Shown piece after piece: positions 10,257 through 22,002 of a stretch of 64,000 bases of DNA. This stretch comes from Voacanga thouarsii (lineage: Eukaryota > Streptophyta > Magnoliopsida > Gentianales > Apocynaceae), in NCBI GenBank assembly GCA_026120185.1, contig JANUWF010001783.1, positions 4,991,001 through 5,055,000 on the forward strand, given 5' to 3'. The stretch's first letter is position 1. Each line of letters opens with the position of its first letter. The notes beneath the pieces are model-generated. The model was not told the DNA's origin. It did not search any database and saw nothing but the letters and a program-made list of their open reading frames with translations. A program made the position numbers and the translations under genes.

Positions 10257-10380
10257 CCCCTGTATAGTTTTTTTTTTTTTAATGTTTTTTTATTGAAGTT
10301 TATTCTAACTTCAATTCTTTTGATTTACATCAAACAAAGAGAAAATTGGGAGAGATAAATAGCAATCTATAATGAAAATT

Positions 10381-10512
10381 AAAGAATTTAAGCTCAAATG
10401 CTATGTAAATTATGTATGCAATAACCAAATATCAGTATTCATTTGAGAATTTATATCACCTCTTTTTTGTTATTGTAGTAGTACTAATTAGATGGTAAAT
10501 GTTCACATTGTA
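10381..10512 (+). other. Intron-like flank of the Ulp1 exon
   Basis: AT-rich sequence ending in TTCACATTGTAG, a plausible splice acceptor. Nothing else recognised. Confidence 0.35.
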
Positions 10513-10630
10513 GATGCAGTAGCAAGAAGGGAGCGAAGAATGCGGATATTTTGCTCTATATTATGCATGCCTATTTATTCAAAATACTCCTGACAAATTT
10601 AGCATTTCTGAAGTCCACCCATATTTTGTG
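10513..10630 (+). pseudogene. Ulp1-like (C48) cysteine peptidase exon fragment
   Basis: The frame from 10523 reads QEGSEECGYFALYYACLF, then QNTPDKFSISEVHPYF. The motif Q-x-G-S-x-x-C-G-x-F is the catalytic cysteine box of Ulp1/SENP-type SUMO peptidases. Such domains are common in plant DNA transposons. The upstream histidine/aspartate part is not in the window, and TAG and TGA stops lie just upstream. It is probably part of an old CACTA-type element interrupted on the left by the Athila element. Confidence 0.65.
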
Positions 10631-11599
10631 AGTTTTCATGATTAACTTAGCTAGTAAATCTTCCTATAATCACTGTAAATATGATTGAGAATCATGTTAA
10701 TGCATTGAGAAATATGAGAAATTAATATTTATGCAAATAGCCGACAATATTAAGCTTTTAATGTTAAAGTTTACATCTATAAGAAAATCTAACCATGAAA
10801 CTGGATACAACAAATTGAAAGACAATATCCTATTTAATATAACATTTAAGAGAAGCTCATGTATTTGAGTACACCATTTGTTTCTCTTGCAGTGCACTTA
10901 TTAACAACTCTAGAAATATTTTCCTGGCACTCCTCCAAAGTTCAAAAAGGCAATTAAATATCTTGAAAGATATGTTCCTGTGGGTTTATTACTGCAAAAC
11001 ATTAACTTTAGAATTGTAGTAGTACTAAATATCTGCAAAAGAAATATTGTCTTGTAGCATTTTGCCATGGAATTCAGAATATAATGTTTTGCCATAGAAT
11101 TCTCTTGTGGTGTTTTGTGATGGAATTAAATACACCATTATTACTCATTCAGAATTTCTTACCGAAAAAATTAGAGGCGTGGCCTTGATTGCTAGAAACC
11201 GAATTTTGTTAGGACTAAGAGTTCTAATAGTCTAAGTCCAATGTTTTTCCCGGTTATGCAAATTTATGTATCTAAATTCTTGGATTGTTTCGAGAAAGGT
11301 TTCCATGTTTCCAAGAAATCTCAGAGCAATTTTGATAGGTTTCCTATCTAGTAGTATGGTTTGGTTGTACATAAGCAGACTGGTATAAAGAATTTTATGC
11401 TATTGGTTATATCTGGTTGATATTAAGCAATTATCATTGACTACTTACAATTACTTCTAATAAGAAATAAGATATGCAATTGGTAGAAACTGTTAGTGAT
11501 TGTCTTGCTTACAGGCCTATCAAGTTAAATTTTTTACCTAAACTTGAACTTGAATTAGGTAACCTATTGCTAACTAAAGGTGTATAACTTCAATTTTCT
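10631..11599 (+). other. Non-coding, intron-like
   Basis: No domain recognised. A weak ORF-like piece after a TTGCAG acceptor at about 10893 could be a further exon of the Ulp1-type gene, but no motif supports it. Confidence 0.3.
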
Positions 11600-11607
11600 T
11601 TATGCTT

Positions 11608-11885
11608 TGCAGATGTGTCATGATTAGTTTAGTGCTAATGAGTTTGAATGATTCCGTAGCCAGTTGATTGAGTCCGACAATATCATACATGAAGATCATG
11701 GGAGTGATGACGAATCAACTCCTAAGATAACTCACAGAATGTTTAGCCAGGGCATCAGATTACAAAAACATGCAGTATTAGGGAAGTTTGACACCACATC
11801 ACAAAAGCAGGATGATGTAGTGCCAGAAATAAAGAGGTTGTGCACCAATGGATGGAATAGAGTAGCTCATCAACTCGTAAATTAA
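11608..11885 (+). pseudogene. Possible continuation of the Ulp1-type transposon protein
   Basis: After TTTGCAG the frame reads FSANEFE, a stop, then FRSQLIESDNIIHEDHGSDDES and THRMFSQGIRLQ. The context (acidic tail, DxFS-x-EFE-x-FRSQL) resembles the segment that follows the catalytic cysteine in plant Ulp1-like transposon proteins. Two stop codons replace likely Trp and Arg codons. The downstream part is not recognised. Confidence 0.4.
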
Positions 11886-12039
11886 TTACTGAACATAATA
11901 GCTATTTACTTTGATTATCAATAGTTCTTTACTACTAGTTTTTCATAAATCCTATCTCGTGCTTATTTAAAGTAATTGTAAGTTTTTAGTAATTTGGTTT
12001 TGGATTTTCATGAATGTTGTTGTGCATTATAGGATATTG

Positions 12040-13770
12040 CGATAAATAGTCAGAAGCAAAAGAAGGTGAAGCAACTAATGCCAAGTGCAAAATGTTTAGC
12101 AGTATTATTGGGTACCCCTGTTGTAACACATACAAGTGATGGAGCAAATGGCGCAACTATCCCAAAAATCACCCCAAAAAAAATGTACAATCTTGTCTAC
12201 ACAAGCAGAAACTGTTTTAGCGTCTTTGGAGAAAGGCACAAAACCTATCCAGGATTCAAGCCTATCAAGTCAACCTGAGAATTCTGGACCTTCCCCAAGC
12301 TTAAGAAATGTGTGTAGTCAGCTCCTGATCTTTCCTCTTATATAAATTCTAATTCCAATGTTAAATTTGTCTATTCACTTTTTTACATAGGACAAGCAAG
12401 TTCTTCCACTACTCAGAGAAGCCGAGGACCTGCTAAGTTCCTATCAAAGTAGGAAACTAGAAATAGGTTAAGAGTGAGATTGACACCAGAGGGAGAGATT
12501 ACCAGAGAAGAATACCATGATTTTACCATGGCCTGTGGTGTGTTGGCAATGATGGGGACGAAGATGGTAATTACCTATGCTGATTGGCATAGCGTCCCTA
12601 AAGAAATAAAGGAGAAATTGTGGCAGAAGGTTCTGGTATGGAAAAACTATATCTCTACTAATTGAAAACTCTTGAAAACTCTTATTACTTTCCACATATG
12701 AAATTTTAAGAGCTTAGTCATTTGGGCAAGTTGCAGGATAATACTACTTTGGCCAACTCTAATGCAACAAGAAATGTGGTCCTGGGAATGATCAATTCTA
12801 GCAGGAGGGATCATAAATCTATTTCAAAAAGGGATTAGCTCTCCCCATTGAAAAGCAGTGTAGCTGTACTTCTATGTGGGGATAAATGAGTGGATCGTAA
12901 ACAATGGAAGGAAATATGCAATTATTGAAGATTGGATAATTTGAAGGTCTAATATTTCTTGCATTTAAATGGTTCTAAATATTGTGGGCAAGAAAGGTAT
13001 GCAAGTGTAACACAAAAGTCAAAAGAAATTATATTCTTTTTATAACCTAGTTTCTTGTTCATGCAAAGGACAGCTATGCAAAATTCTTCAAACAGGTCAT
13101 GTCAACAATTCCCTCCCTTAACAGGAAGGACACATTTTTCAAAAGGTTAGGAGTAGATCAAGTTTGATTCCATAAACCATCTTTGTATATCAATTGATTT
13201 ATTCTAATGTTATTCTCTATTTTATTGCATTTCTTGTATTGCAAAGATGTCATCTGAACGTAAGCCCAAAACATAATATGATGCTTTCCTGGAGAGTCGG
13301 AAAAAGAATGGGACATGTGCTAACAAGGTTATGTCCAATGTGATTATAAGTTTTTCTATGTTTATTTGTTTAGGATAAGAAATAAACTGAGGTTGTCTCA
13401 TGTCCCCTTTCTTATAAAATGAAAATCAGCTACTGTTTCTCATATGCCTACTTGGCTACATTAATCCAGACTGCTTCATTTTTTTATCTTGTATTTCAGG
13501 GTCAAATGGGACAGGAGTTCCCAATACTACCAAAGGGAGAATAGATAACAAAAGCAAAGTGACAAATTTTTACCAAGGTAATAGGATCCGATAGAAAGGG
13601 TCGAATAAGGTCTATGGAAAGAGGCCCTACAAAGACATTCATGATGGAGTATGCAGTATTCAACATTGCTGCACATATTGAGCAAGTTCGTGTAGACATA
13701 GAGGAGCGAATTGAGCAACACATATAATGAGATAGATAGGAATTGTACGCAAATTTTGAGAAGGAAATAG
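12040..13770 (+). pseudogene. Ptta/En-Spm-type transposon protein (PF03004-like), copy A
   Basis: Exon-like blocks are separated by introns. One block, 12040-12345, is low-complexity Gln/Ser/Pro-rich. The block at 12430-12640 reads RSRGPAKFLS, RLRVRLTPEGEITREEYHDF, GVLAMMGTKM and WHSVPKEIKEKLWQKV, which is the DNA-binding-like domain of plant Ptta/En-Spm proteins (second CACTA protein). The block at 13255-13325 reads DAFLESRKKNGTCANK. The block at 13545-13740 reads KVIGSDRKGRIRSMERGPTK and IEQVRVDIEERIEQH, the C-terminal part with a short coiled coil. Stops and frameshifts are frequent. This protein family binds subterminal repeats of CACTA elements. Confidence 0.65.
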
Positions 13771-14854
13771 GAAATGCATGCAAATTTCCACATGCAACTT
13801 GATGCACTTTTATCAAAATTCGATCCGAATGTTACTACTACTTTTGATGTATCTCCCATCCACCCTACAGTGGTTCTAATGTGTCTTCTAGAGTTGGATC
13901 ATCCAAAATTAATCCTCATAGAGATGCTGCAAATTTTCTTGTTCTTGATCATGTTAATCAATCCCCACCATGAGACAGGTAAACTTTTTGCGACACTATA
14001 GGTGTGGTATGTTGTTTTGAAGTGAAGAATGGTGAATATTTTTCTATGATATTGAGGAATTTAGAAGCTTTTCTTGGTATGGTATACATATTGTTTGTAG
14101 TTGATTTTTTAGTGATTCTTACCTCTATTGTTTTGATTAGAACTAAAAAGTATAGCAATCTTCTTTACTTCAGCTTAATTTGCATCTATCAACTTGGGAA
14201 AGTGTAATTATTAACAAGTTGTGCCTTTTAAAACTACATTTATCTGGTTGGTAATGCATTTGTTTCTGCGCTATCAGATTGCTTGAAATCAATAACTCTC
14301 TACTTATTATCTGCAATTCTTAATACAGGTCACTAGAAAATGGCATCAAAAGGCAAGCAACATTGCTATGCTGATCAAGTTTATGTTCTTCTGGGAAAAT
14401 TTTGCCGCATCCTATGCTTGTGCAATGTTTTTAATTGATGGTTACAGCCATCAATGTTGGATTTGTTGTATGAAAAACCACATGGAATTTAGGTTAAGGC
14501 AAAAACTGTGTACCTTTCAATCGTTGATAATTATATATGTAATAAAATATGATTCATTTTGAAGCACTTAAAGACATATTTTGTGTAATTTGCTCTATTT
14601 ATTCTTATTAATAACATTCTTTTTGGGGTGTATGGAAATCTCCTATGAATATAAATTACGCTTTTTGTTAAATTAATTTTTACAATACTAATTTTAATTA
14701 AAAAATATTATATACGTCACTTCCAACCATCAAAAAACATATATTCGTCACAATTTTAGCAAGAAGCTAGAAGTTTACATTTCATGCCTTTTTTGAATGG
14801 AGGAAACAAATTGGCTACAAAAAATTTATTTGTGGTCAAAATTTTTCCCTAATG
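13771..14854 (+). other. No supportable gene
   Basis: Mixed AT-rich sequence after the C-terminus of copy A. Short ORFs on both strands show no domain. The stretch 14640-14854 is very AT-rich and has CGTCACT/CGTCACA repeats that could be a decayed subterminal region. Confidence 0.35.
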
Positions 14855-14907
14855 ACAAGGCGCCAAATTCTCCTGTAGGAACTATTTCCTTAAAAGTTTT
14901 AGCTTGA

Positions 14908-14957
14908 TTTATTTATTTATTTTTATTTATTTATTTATTTATTTATTTATTTTTTTG
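14908..14957. repeat. (ATTT)n microsatellite
   Basis: About 12 copies of ATTT with one longer T tract. Confidence 0.95.
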
Positions 14958-16940
14958 GTATTAGCAGCAACAAGAATGGAGCAAGTAAAGGTATTATTCA
15001 TTTTGGATAGGAAAATTTTTACGAAATTCTATCTTCAATTCTTTTCTTGATATCTAACAAAACAACAAACGCAGGGAAGGGGGAAGAGGTTAAACTGGTT
15101 GTATGGTTGTTGTGGTCACGTTATTGAGCGACAAAGTTTCTGAGAAATCAGAGCTTGATAAGGGAACTGAGAGGGGAGGTGAGCTAACTACCGAGATTGA
15201 ATCTCCCCCATTGCTTAATGATTTCCAAGATCACAAAATTAATTGATGGTGAACGACAAACTATAATGCCATGTTGTGAAATTTCAAGAAAAATGGGAAG
15301 AAAAAGAGAAAGCTGCCATCTTTACAACTGATTAAAACTTTGAGGTAAACTGCGGCAATTTTTCTACTTCAATCTCGACTGTGTTCTTCTTTTTCATTTC
15401 GCTGTTCTTATTGGACCCCTTTTTAGTTACTGGGCATGGTTTGGTCTCTTGCTATATGACAATTTGGAGAAGAAAAATGCGATTATGTCTAGGAAATTTC
15501 AGGATAAATTAGTATAAAGACTTACTAACTTGAGGGCCACCTATGCAGAGAAAATTTTTTCTTTTTTATAGAGCACAGTTGTGTCCTGTCCTTTCTTTGC
15601 TATACAAGAATTTTTAATTGTGTGCAATTTTACAACTGATTGCCTATTGCTGGTTATCTACTTGGTTTAGTTGAAAGAAAGAAACTCTATTTGTTTGATG
15701 TTTTCATGCTACAATGGCTGAATTGTCGATAAAATAGAAAGCTAAGATTATGAGAGTAGAAGATAGATAAGGTTTTGACAATGCATTATGCTCCTTAATG
15801 TTGCTACTCGTATTTTAAGGGATTAGCAACCTACATTCTTCTCCTATTGTAGTTCTACAAGTTAAGATGACTGTCACATAAATTTTCTATTTAAGATCTT
15901 CTTGCTTTGGGAATGATGGATTTTAGTTTTCTTTATCAATACTAAGGTCTGCAAGATGAAATAGCTCCATTGTGTGGTTGGGGCCTCAAAAAGGAATATT
16001 GAGAATGAGCACTTGGGTGTTCTTGTGTGACATTCTTCTCCTATTGTTTTTCTTACACTAATTGCATATTCTGACAATTTACAACCTTTTTGTGCATGAC
16101 ATGATTTCTTATTAGTATGTGTCTTTGGTTGAGGGATGGATTTAGTTTTAACTACTCCTGTTGGGTATTTCTGTTGTGTAACAAAAATCATAAGGATGGG
16201 TTCTAATTCAAAGCTGACACTTTTATTAAAATGTTAACAACATTTTGTTTAAGGAAAAAGGAAAAAAAAATCTATCTTTTACTTTACCCTATTGTTGCGA
16301 ATAATTTTATTTTACTGAAGCCTATAATATTTATAGATATTACTATCATCATGTATTACTAATGTTCTATGTAAGATAAGCCCATAGAGATGCCTGGTAA
16401 GGAACAAAGATCTCAGTTCAAATGTGCACAAGAAGCACCAAACAGCCTTTCAGCAGCCCATGTTTAGATCCATCAGGTTATTTCTGAATCATATAATAAA
16501 AAGAGCATTGGGATGATTTCATTTTTCTTACACAGACTATTTATTAAGAATGTTGTTTATGTTCAATTATTACTGTGACTAGCATCAGCTTAAGGCATAC
16601 TAGCTGAGCCTCCAGTTATACCACTATCTGTTCTGCTACCTTCTCAGCGTCCAAAACATCCAGGCAATCCAGCAGCAGATCCTCTATATTATTTTCGATG
16701 ATTAGTTATCTAAGATGGACCAGTTCAACCTTTATGTGACCAATCTAAAATGAAGTAAGGATTGAAAGAGTTAGTAAAGCAACTGATTGTGCAAATAATG
16801 AAGGTAAAATGCAGTTTTTTTTGGTCTAATTATTCTTACATCTCACTGTCTTGGTAAAATGGAATCTTGACACAAAATAAATCAATTTATTTCTTTGGTA
16901 TTAATGTAATTAGAAGCTGCTGAAGTCTCCAGTAAGTGTG
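14958..16940. other. No supportable gene in 2 kb
   Basis: The frame near 15120-15235 (KVSEKSELDKGTERGGELTT) and a proline-rich frame near 16600-16690 (AEPPVIPLSVLLPSQRPKHP) could be N-terminal variable exons of the downstream copy B protein, but no conserved motif supports either. Confidence 0.3.
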
Positions 16941-16941
16941 T

Positions 16942-17447
16942 TCCTAGTCAGAAATTCAGACTTCAAAAACAAATCAATAGAACTAAGCAACAACCCAAGG
17001 TAGACATTCCTGAATATGAGAATAGAGTTGTTGGCGATTGGAGCTAGAATTATGCTATAGAGCTTGGCATTGTAATAAGACTACATGCATATATGAGAGT
17101 GAAAAGCTGGAAGTATATCCCAAAACTTAAGAAATGTCGTCTTTATAGACTTGTGAAGGTATTTCACTTTTGTTAAAATGATTTTTTTAATTGTTAAGAT
17201 ATGTAACACATCTACTCCTTTTATTTTCAAGATAAATTTAATCTAGACATTGAGGACCTTAAAGTGAAAGCTGTAGTCAAGGATGATATGGGACGAATAT
17301 ATGGGAATTGGCAAAATATGTGTCACCAACACTATAAGAAGCTGGGAGGTTGCAGGTGGGCCAGGAACCTCCTACAAGAGAATTTGAAGAGCACCAAAAA
17401 GATTGAAGTTGGATATGTGAGAACATATTTGAGGATCCAAAGTGAAA
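16942..17447 (+). pseudogene. Ptta/En-Spm-type transposon protein, copy B, 5' exons
   Basis: Exon 16942-17158 reads QKQINRTKQQPKVD, YAIELGIVIRLHAYMRVKSW and YIPKLKKCRLYRLVK. It is followed by a GT donor, and an acceptor lies near 17231. Exon 17232-17447 reads FNLDIEDLKVKAVVKDDMG, RIYGNWQNMCHQHYKKLGG and ARNLLQENLKSTKK. This is the same domain as copy A (G-x-L-x-R, W-x-x-VP, F-x-LD, then a basic block) but clearly diverged. An in-frame TAG interrupts DWS/NYA. The 3' exons lie beyond the nested retrotransposon at 26500-27330. Confidence 0.65.
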
Positions 17448-17811
17448 GGTATATTACAGCCATAATTTGCGGACTAATTGAGTTTTTTTTTTTTTTTTTT
17501 TTTTGCATCTTATTTGATTTTCTTCACTTTTGATGTTTGGAAGGTCTTTCACAAACTCATAGAATTGACAGAATCTGAAGTATATTCATGAAATAGGGTC
17601 AAAGTCCATTACACAGAAACAACATGAAAAAGTTTATTTTTTCCTTTTGTATAGATAATAAATCTCTGTATAGTTTCTAGTAATGTTAACATATTTTCAT
17701 TATCCAAGATAGTGAAGTCTTAAATTGGATTAAAAAAAAAAAAATGATTTGAGTTTATGGAGGATATTTTCTTGTGGCTGGGGTGTTAGTGTGTTGTAAT
17801 TTTCTCTGGTA
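17448..17811 (+). other. Intron-like segment before the nested insertion
   Basis: Contains a long T run (about 17485-17504) and an A run at 17732. No coding signal. The nested element starts after the TGCTA duplication. Confidence 0.4.
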
Positions 17812-17816
17812 TGCTA
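17812..17816 (+). repeat. Target site duplication TGCTA (left)
   Basis: TGCTA precedes the LTR end here and is repeated directly after the other LTR end at 26303-26307. Confidence 0.85.
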
Positions 17817-19332
17817 TGATGCGTAAATTTTGAGTGTATAAAAATCATCAAATTTAACTCAATCCTTTAGTCAAGTTTTAATAAAAACATTGATCCCAAA
17901 ATACACATACGAGCAAGTATACTCATCGCAAGCACAGTATAGGGAATTAACGAGTATCGATCCTCAAAAGAACAAGTACTAATCACTTTTCACTCATTGT
18001 TTAACTAACCTAAATAAAGTGAGAAAAGAATAAAAAGAAAAATAAAGAAATATATACAACTCAAGGATGTAAAAATATGTAATTAGACAAATATTTTGAA
18101 AACATGACAATGAACTACTTAGCAATTATCACAATTAATTATTATCTTGGCATCATGAAGGATTTAATATTCGCCCACTTCGTTTGCAATTCATTGAATT
18201 ACTATCTTTTAATTAAATTAGTAAATATATTTTATCTCGACTAACTTATCCAAAAGATGCATTAAAATCTATCTTTATATAAACCCCTATATTTTTTATG
18301 ATTTAAAATATAAAATTAGTCAATGAATCTATATTCTAGCTATCATCAACCAACATTTGATTACCTCAGTCCTAAACAATTAACCCTATTTTTCAAACAA
18401 GTTAAGGGATACAAATATGAAACTAATTAATTGAAGTTATTATCAACCTCTTTTTGAAGCAAGTTAATAACAAAAATCAATCAACCAACTCCGTAAGAAA
18501 AACAAGCAATCAAATCCTAAGATGAATAATGAAATGATCAAAATACAAAATTAACTCAAGAAGTAATGAATCACAAAAACAATGTCAAATTACAATGGAA
18601 ATATTGAATACGTGATTGTTGAAGGAAAAGAAAACAAAGGTAAAAGAAAGCACTCATAGACAAACCTCTTTTTCCTCCTTGAAAACTCTCTTGAACAACC
18701 CTCCTTGATTGGGTGAATCTCTCCTTCAATGAGTGATTTAAAATTTTTGCTCTTGGATTCACCTCCACATATATGGGTCTCCCTTCTCTTGTGTTTTCTT
18801 GTGCTTTTTAGGCCCCTTGGATGTTGAATTCGTGGCTCAGGAAGTTTTGACTGAGTAGGATTCAAAAAATACCAAAATCATTGGAGAATTTCTAAATTCA
18901 TGCACAGAATATTAGCCTTCCAAAGCCTATCTAGCACCGGGCATCTTTGACCCACCTAGTGCCAGGTATCCACTGTTCTTCCTCTGGAGTTTTGCTCTAT
19001 TTTTGGTCTGTAGACAGAATAGACCCGGTGCCAGGTGTACTTGCTAGACCTGGCGCCAAGTCTGTTCTGGTTTTGTCCTGAATACGGCTTAAATTTCTCT
19101 GCTGGACCAGAATGGACCCGGCGCCTAGTCTATTAGCTGGACTTGGCACCAAGTACATTCTAGAATTGTTTACTTTCTGATCAATTTTAACCCAAATTTG
19201 CACAAATTTGCCAAAAATACTTTTTACAAGCAAAATATCAAATAGAAATGAATATGTTTAGTTATTACAACAAATGTATCTCAAAGCAACTTTAAATAAC
19301 TAGGAAAATAATGGTGATTTTAGCCCCTATCA
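17817..19332 (-). mobile_element. 3' LTR of the pol-less Athila-like element
   Basis: Plus orientation starts TGATGCGTAAATTTT and ends TAGCCCCTATCA, 1516 bp. The TATA box position (18804-18810) reads CCTAAAAAGC on the minus strand, so the TATA is mutated relative to the other LTR. Three palindrome pairs lie at 18929-19154. Confidence 0.9.
18929..19154. repeat. Three palindrome pairs, 25-bp spacing, in U3
   Basis: 14-mer sites start at 18929 and 18954, 19023 and 19048, 19116 and 19141, so each pair is offset by 25 bp. Pairs are 94 and 93 bp apart. Examples are ACCCGGTGCCAGGT and ACCTGGCGCCAAGT. Confidence 0.9.
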
Positions 19333-19371
19333 ATTCCCTCACACTTAGACATTTGCTTGTCCTCAAGCAAA
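19333..19371 (-). promoter_or_regulatory. Polypurine tract and conserved upstream hairpin
   Basis: The minus strand reads GTGTGAGGGAAT directly before the 3' LTR (polypurine tract). Upstream at 19371-19352 is TTTGCTTG-AGGA-CAAGCAAA, a perfect 8-bp stem with a 4-base loop. The same hairpin precedes three other LTRs in the window. Confidence 0.75.
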
Positions 19372-20709
19372 ATAGTTTAACCAAGAAAATTATTAAGAAA
19401 ACGTAAACTCTTACTCCTTTCAAAAATTTCTTTACCATAGCAAAGATTATGTCTTCCCTTCAAGCCTTAGATACAACTATTGTCATTTATATCCATTGAA
19501 AACAATACAAACTTTGAAACTTTTGACAAAATACCAAAAAACTCTTAAAGTAAAATTAATCAAGTGTATACCTTAGTCTATGAAACTTATTTCACTCTTC
19601 AAGTTTAAAACATAGATAACATGAATCACATAAGTCAAGCCATTTACCAACTCAAGCATTATAAATCCAAAAATTGTACAACTTAAGTCATGATGTAAGG
19701 AAAGTACTCTAATCTTTCTCTCTATTTTTTCTAATGACTTAAGGAATTAATAGCCTCAAGTGCATGGATTTCTCTTCACACACCATATTGGCCCTTTTTT
19801 AGCCATCACTCATCATTTTTTTCAACAACTTTCCTCTAAACAATTCTTTCTTTCTTTTGTTTTAGGGAATTCATAGCCTCAAGAAAGTGAATTTCTCTTC
19901 ACTATCCGTATTGGCCCCCATAATCAAGAAAAAATAATTTTTTTTTCTCATCTTCAAAGAGGAAATAATAACTCATTCTTTCAATCTTTCAACTCACAAG
20001 AATGCTTCATAATTTTTTTCTCCATAATCTTTCCTCTCAACAATCTTTTATCAACTCACATTCCTCATCATAACTCCAAGCTAGCAAAATTTAAACTCAT
20101 AATACAAGAGTTAGCCAACAAACTGTTCTCATATTTATCATATCCTCCATATCCAAACTAGATGAGTCAAATAACATTCAAACACCAATGCATAAACAAG
20201 ATTAATCGAAATTCTCAAGTCTTGCAAAATATCCTATCCAACAAAATCAATTTCATCAAAATCCACCTAATGAATCACAAAACTCATACCCAAGTAAGAA
20301 AAATAACTATAACCTGGCTAATCAATGAAAACTACTGAAATTTTTAAAAAAATTTCACAAAAACGATATGAAAAAGTACTTCTTCAACCATTCTCCCCCC
20401 TCCCCCCCCCCACACACACACACACTTAAACTGGACATTGTCCTCAATGGCCAAAGATAGAACAATAAAGGTAAAGCCAAGAAGACCAAAATGAATAAAG
20501 AAGAAGAAGAAAGTAAAGAAGATATGTCCATTACATCGTAGTGCCACCATGTTTGATTCCACCACAAGGAAGAGTCATTACAAGAGTACCTATGTAAAAA
20601 AAAACAAACCAAGGAAAAGCATAAATCTAGAAAAAGAAAGTGAAAAGATACCTAAAAGCTAGTAAAGGTCATTAAAAGTGAAAAGAAAATAAATAACAGA
20701 AAATAAAAT
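19372..20709 (-). other. Non-coding 3' region of the element
   Basis: AT-rich and without coding. It holds near-repeats of a block with ATTTCTCTTCACAC and TATTGGCCC (19760-19920). A purine tract of the type GTGTGGGGGG is at 20396-20428 on the minus strand, a second polypurine-like sequence. Confidence 0.55.
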
Positions 20710-21990
20710 AAAATACAAGAGAGTAAGTCAAGAGTCATCCTCATCATCATCAGTGTCATCATTGTTAGCTATGCGACTGGAAGATGCACCAGTAAATTGT
20801 TGGATCAAAATGGCCAATTTTTTATCTTGAACATCCTGATAGTGACGAATGTCTGCAATGGAATCGTGAAGTTGGAAGAGGATACTTATTTAGCTCTCCA
20901 ACTGTACCTCCACTCGTGCCTCAAAATCAGTACGCAAATGAGAGCTAGTGGCATGAGGGGTAGGTCTAGTAGGTGGCTCCTCTTCCTCCTCCTCATCAGG
21001 GGGATGCTCCTCCCTGCCAGGGTGTTGCAGCTCATATAGCCTCTTCCATCTCTTGGTCCTTTCATCATAGCAATACACACACTGAACCAAAGTAAGGTCC
21101 GTTACTAGGTCACGGTCAGTAGTAAGCTCACACAACTCTCCATCCATCCGCACTCCAAAGTCTCTCAGAATGCACATAATAACTAAAGGGAATTTAAGCG
21201 CTTTAGCTGCAATGTTAGAGGAAACAACCTCTCGCATAGAGTAAATGATAATTGGGATAAGGGGAATATGCTCATTTTTCCTCATCTTATCCAGAATATA
21301 AAAGTCAAGGACTCTAGAGTCGTTGAAGCCACTAGCTTTAGAATAGACGTTGAAAGCAAATATATAGACTATGGCACGCCATAGGGCCACATGATCATTG
21401 TTTAAGTAAAAATCGATTTGACCTATTTGCCATTTTCTTCACAAACAAAAACTATCCCTTATAGCCTTCACAATCCATTTAGGCTCAGAAATAACATTTT
21501 GGTTATTATAGTCCAAAGCAATCCACCGCCCCACATCAAGGACTCCCAAAATTCTAGCTAGTCTCGTTCTGTCAAACTCAATGGAAATCCCTTTGAACAT
21601 GATAGAGATGACTTGGAAGTTATTTTTCTTTTTGTCTTGCATGTTGGCATAAAAATCTCTCATGCACACAGGATAATAAGGACCTTTCATTCTAATGATA
21701 GACTCCCACTCTAGGCACCTAAACATAGTAGAAAGTTGTAGGGAATTGTTTAAAGAAGGGTTATATCACTTTTCTTCTATAATCTTATTGTGTTGATGCT
21801 TGTAAAACCAAATTTGACACATAGGATTAGAAAATTGGGTACGTTGGATAAGTAGAGGCTCGAAAAAATGTGTGGAGGAAGATGTATCTCCAGCTCTCTT
21901 AGCCCCCAGTGCTAACCCCTTAAGTCTTCTACACATGATGGAAAGGTGAAAAAATGGTAGAACAGAAAAATATGATTCTCTCAACTTATT
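20710..21990 (-). pseudogene. ORF2 of the Athila-like element (putative plant transposon protein domain)
   Basis: The minus-strand frames read CRRLKGLALGAKRAGDTSSS, then LEWESIIRMKGPYYPVCMRD, FKGISIEFDRTRLARILGV, DHVALWRAIVYIFAFNVYSK, IPIIIYSMREVVSSNIAAK and LTLVQCVYCYDERTK. An acidic/proline tail ending in a DDTDDDEDDS-like stretch follows. This pattern (short basic N-terminus, I-x-FD-x-x-R-x-x-R-ILG, then L-P-x-I-I-Y) corresponds to the PF20167-like putative plant transposon protein found in Athila and related elements, sometimes called env-like ORF. The longest clean segment is 166 codons (20890-21390). A stop lies near 21436, a frameshift near 20890, and further breaks near 21730. Function is unknown in the family. 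Confidence 0.7.
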
Positions 21991-22002
21991 CTTGACAACC
22001 AA

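Larger units (their letters stand above)
5811..10380 (-). mobile_element. Athila-type Ty3 retrotransposon, 5' part, split by a CACTA insertion
   Basis: From right to left on the minus strand: 5' LTR (8821 to about 10380), tRNA-Asp primer-binding site, a shortened gag C-terminus, aspartic protease, reverse transcriptase and the beginning of RNase H. The coding sequence stops at the CACTA end, so the remaining 3' part of the element should lie to the left of the window. Gag is largely deleted, because only about 450 bases separate the primer-binding site from the gag-protease junction. Confidence 0.85.
8821..10380 (-). mobile_element. 5' LTR of the Athila element
   Basis: It begins (plus orientation) TGTTAGTGTGTG next to the primer-binding site. 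It has the same layout as the other Athila-like LTRs: a GATCCTCAAGAACTG block near the inner end (compare GATCCTCAAAAGAAC at 17965), then a transcribed part, a TATA box at 9901-9908 and a motif-rich U3. The outer end is approximate. It lies before the splice acceptor of the Ulp1-like exon at 10512. Confidence 0.7.

Noticed and set aside
13502..13859. Two overlapping minus-strand frames of about 105-110 codons
   Set aside because: They are antisense shadows of the Ptta/En-Spm C-terminal exon on the plus strand.
18929..19154. CRISPR-like array
   Set aside because: Regular short palindromes with spacers, but the spacers are themselves homologous, the setting is a plant LTR, and no cas genes exist.
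20396..20428. Second functional polypurine tract
   Set aside because: A C/G-rich tract followed by CA repeats, 1 kb from the LTR. It could be a central polypurine tract but may equally be a simple repeat. Not called separately.
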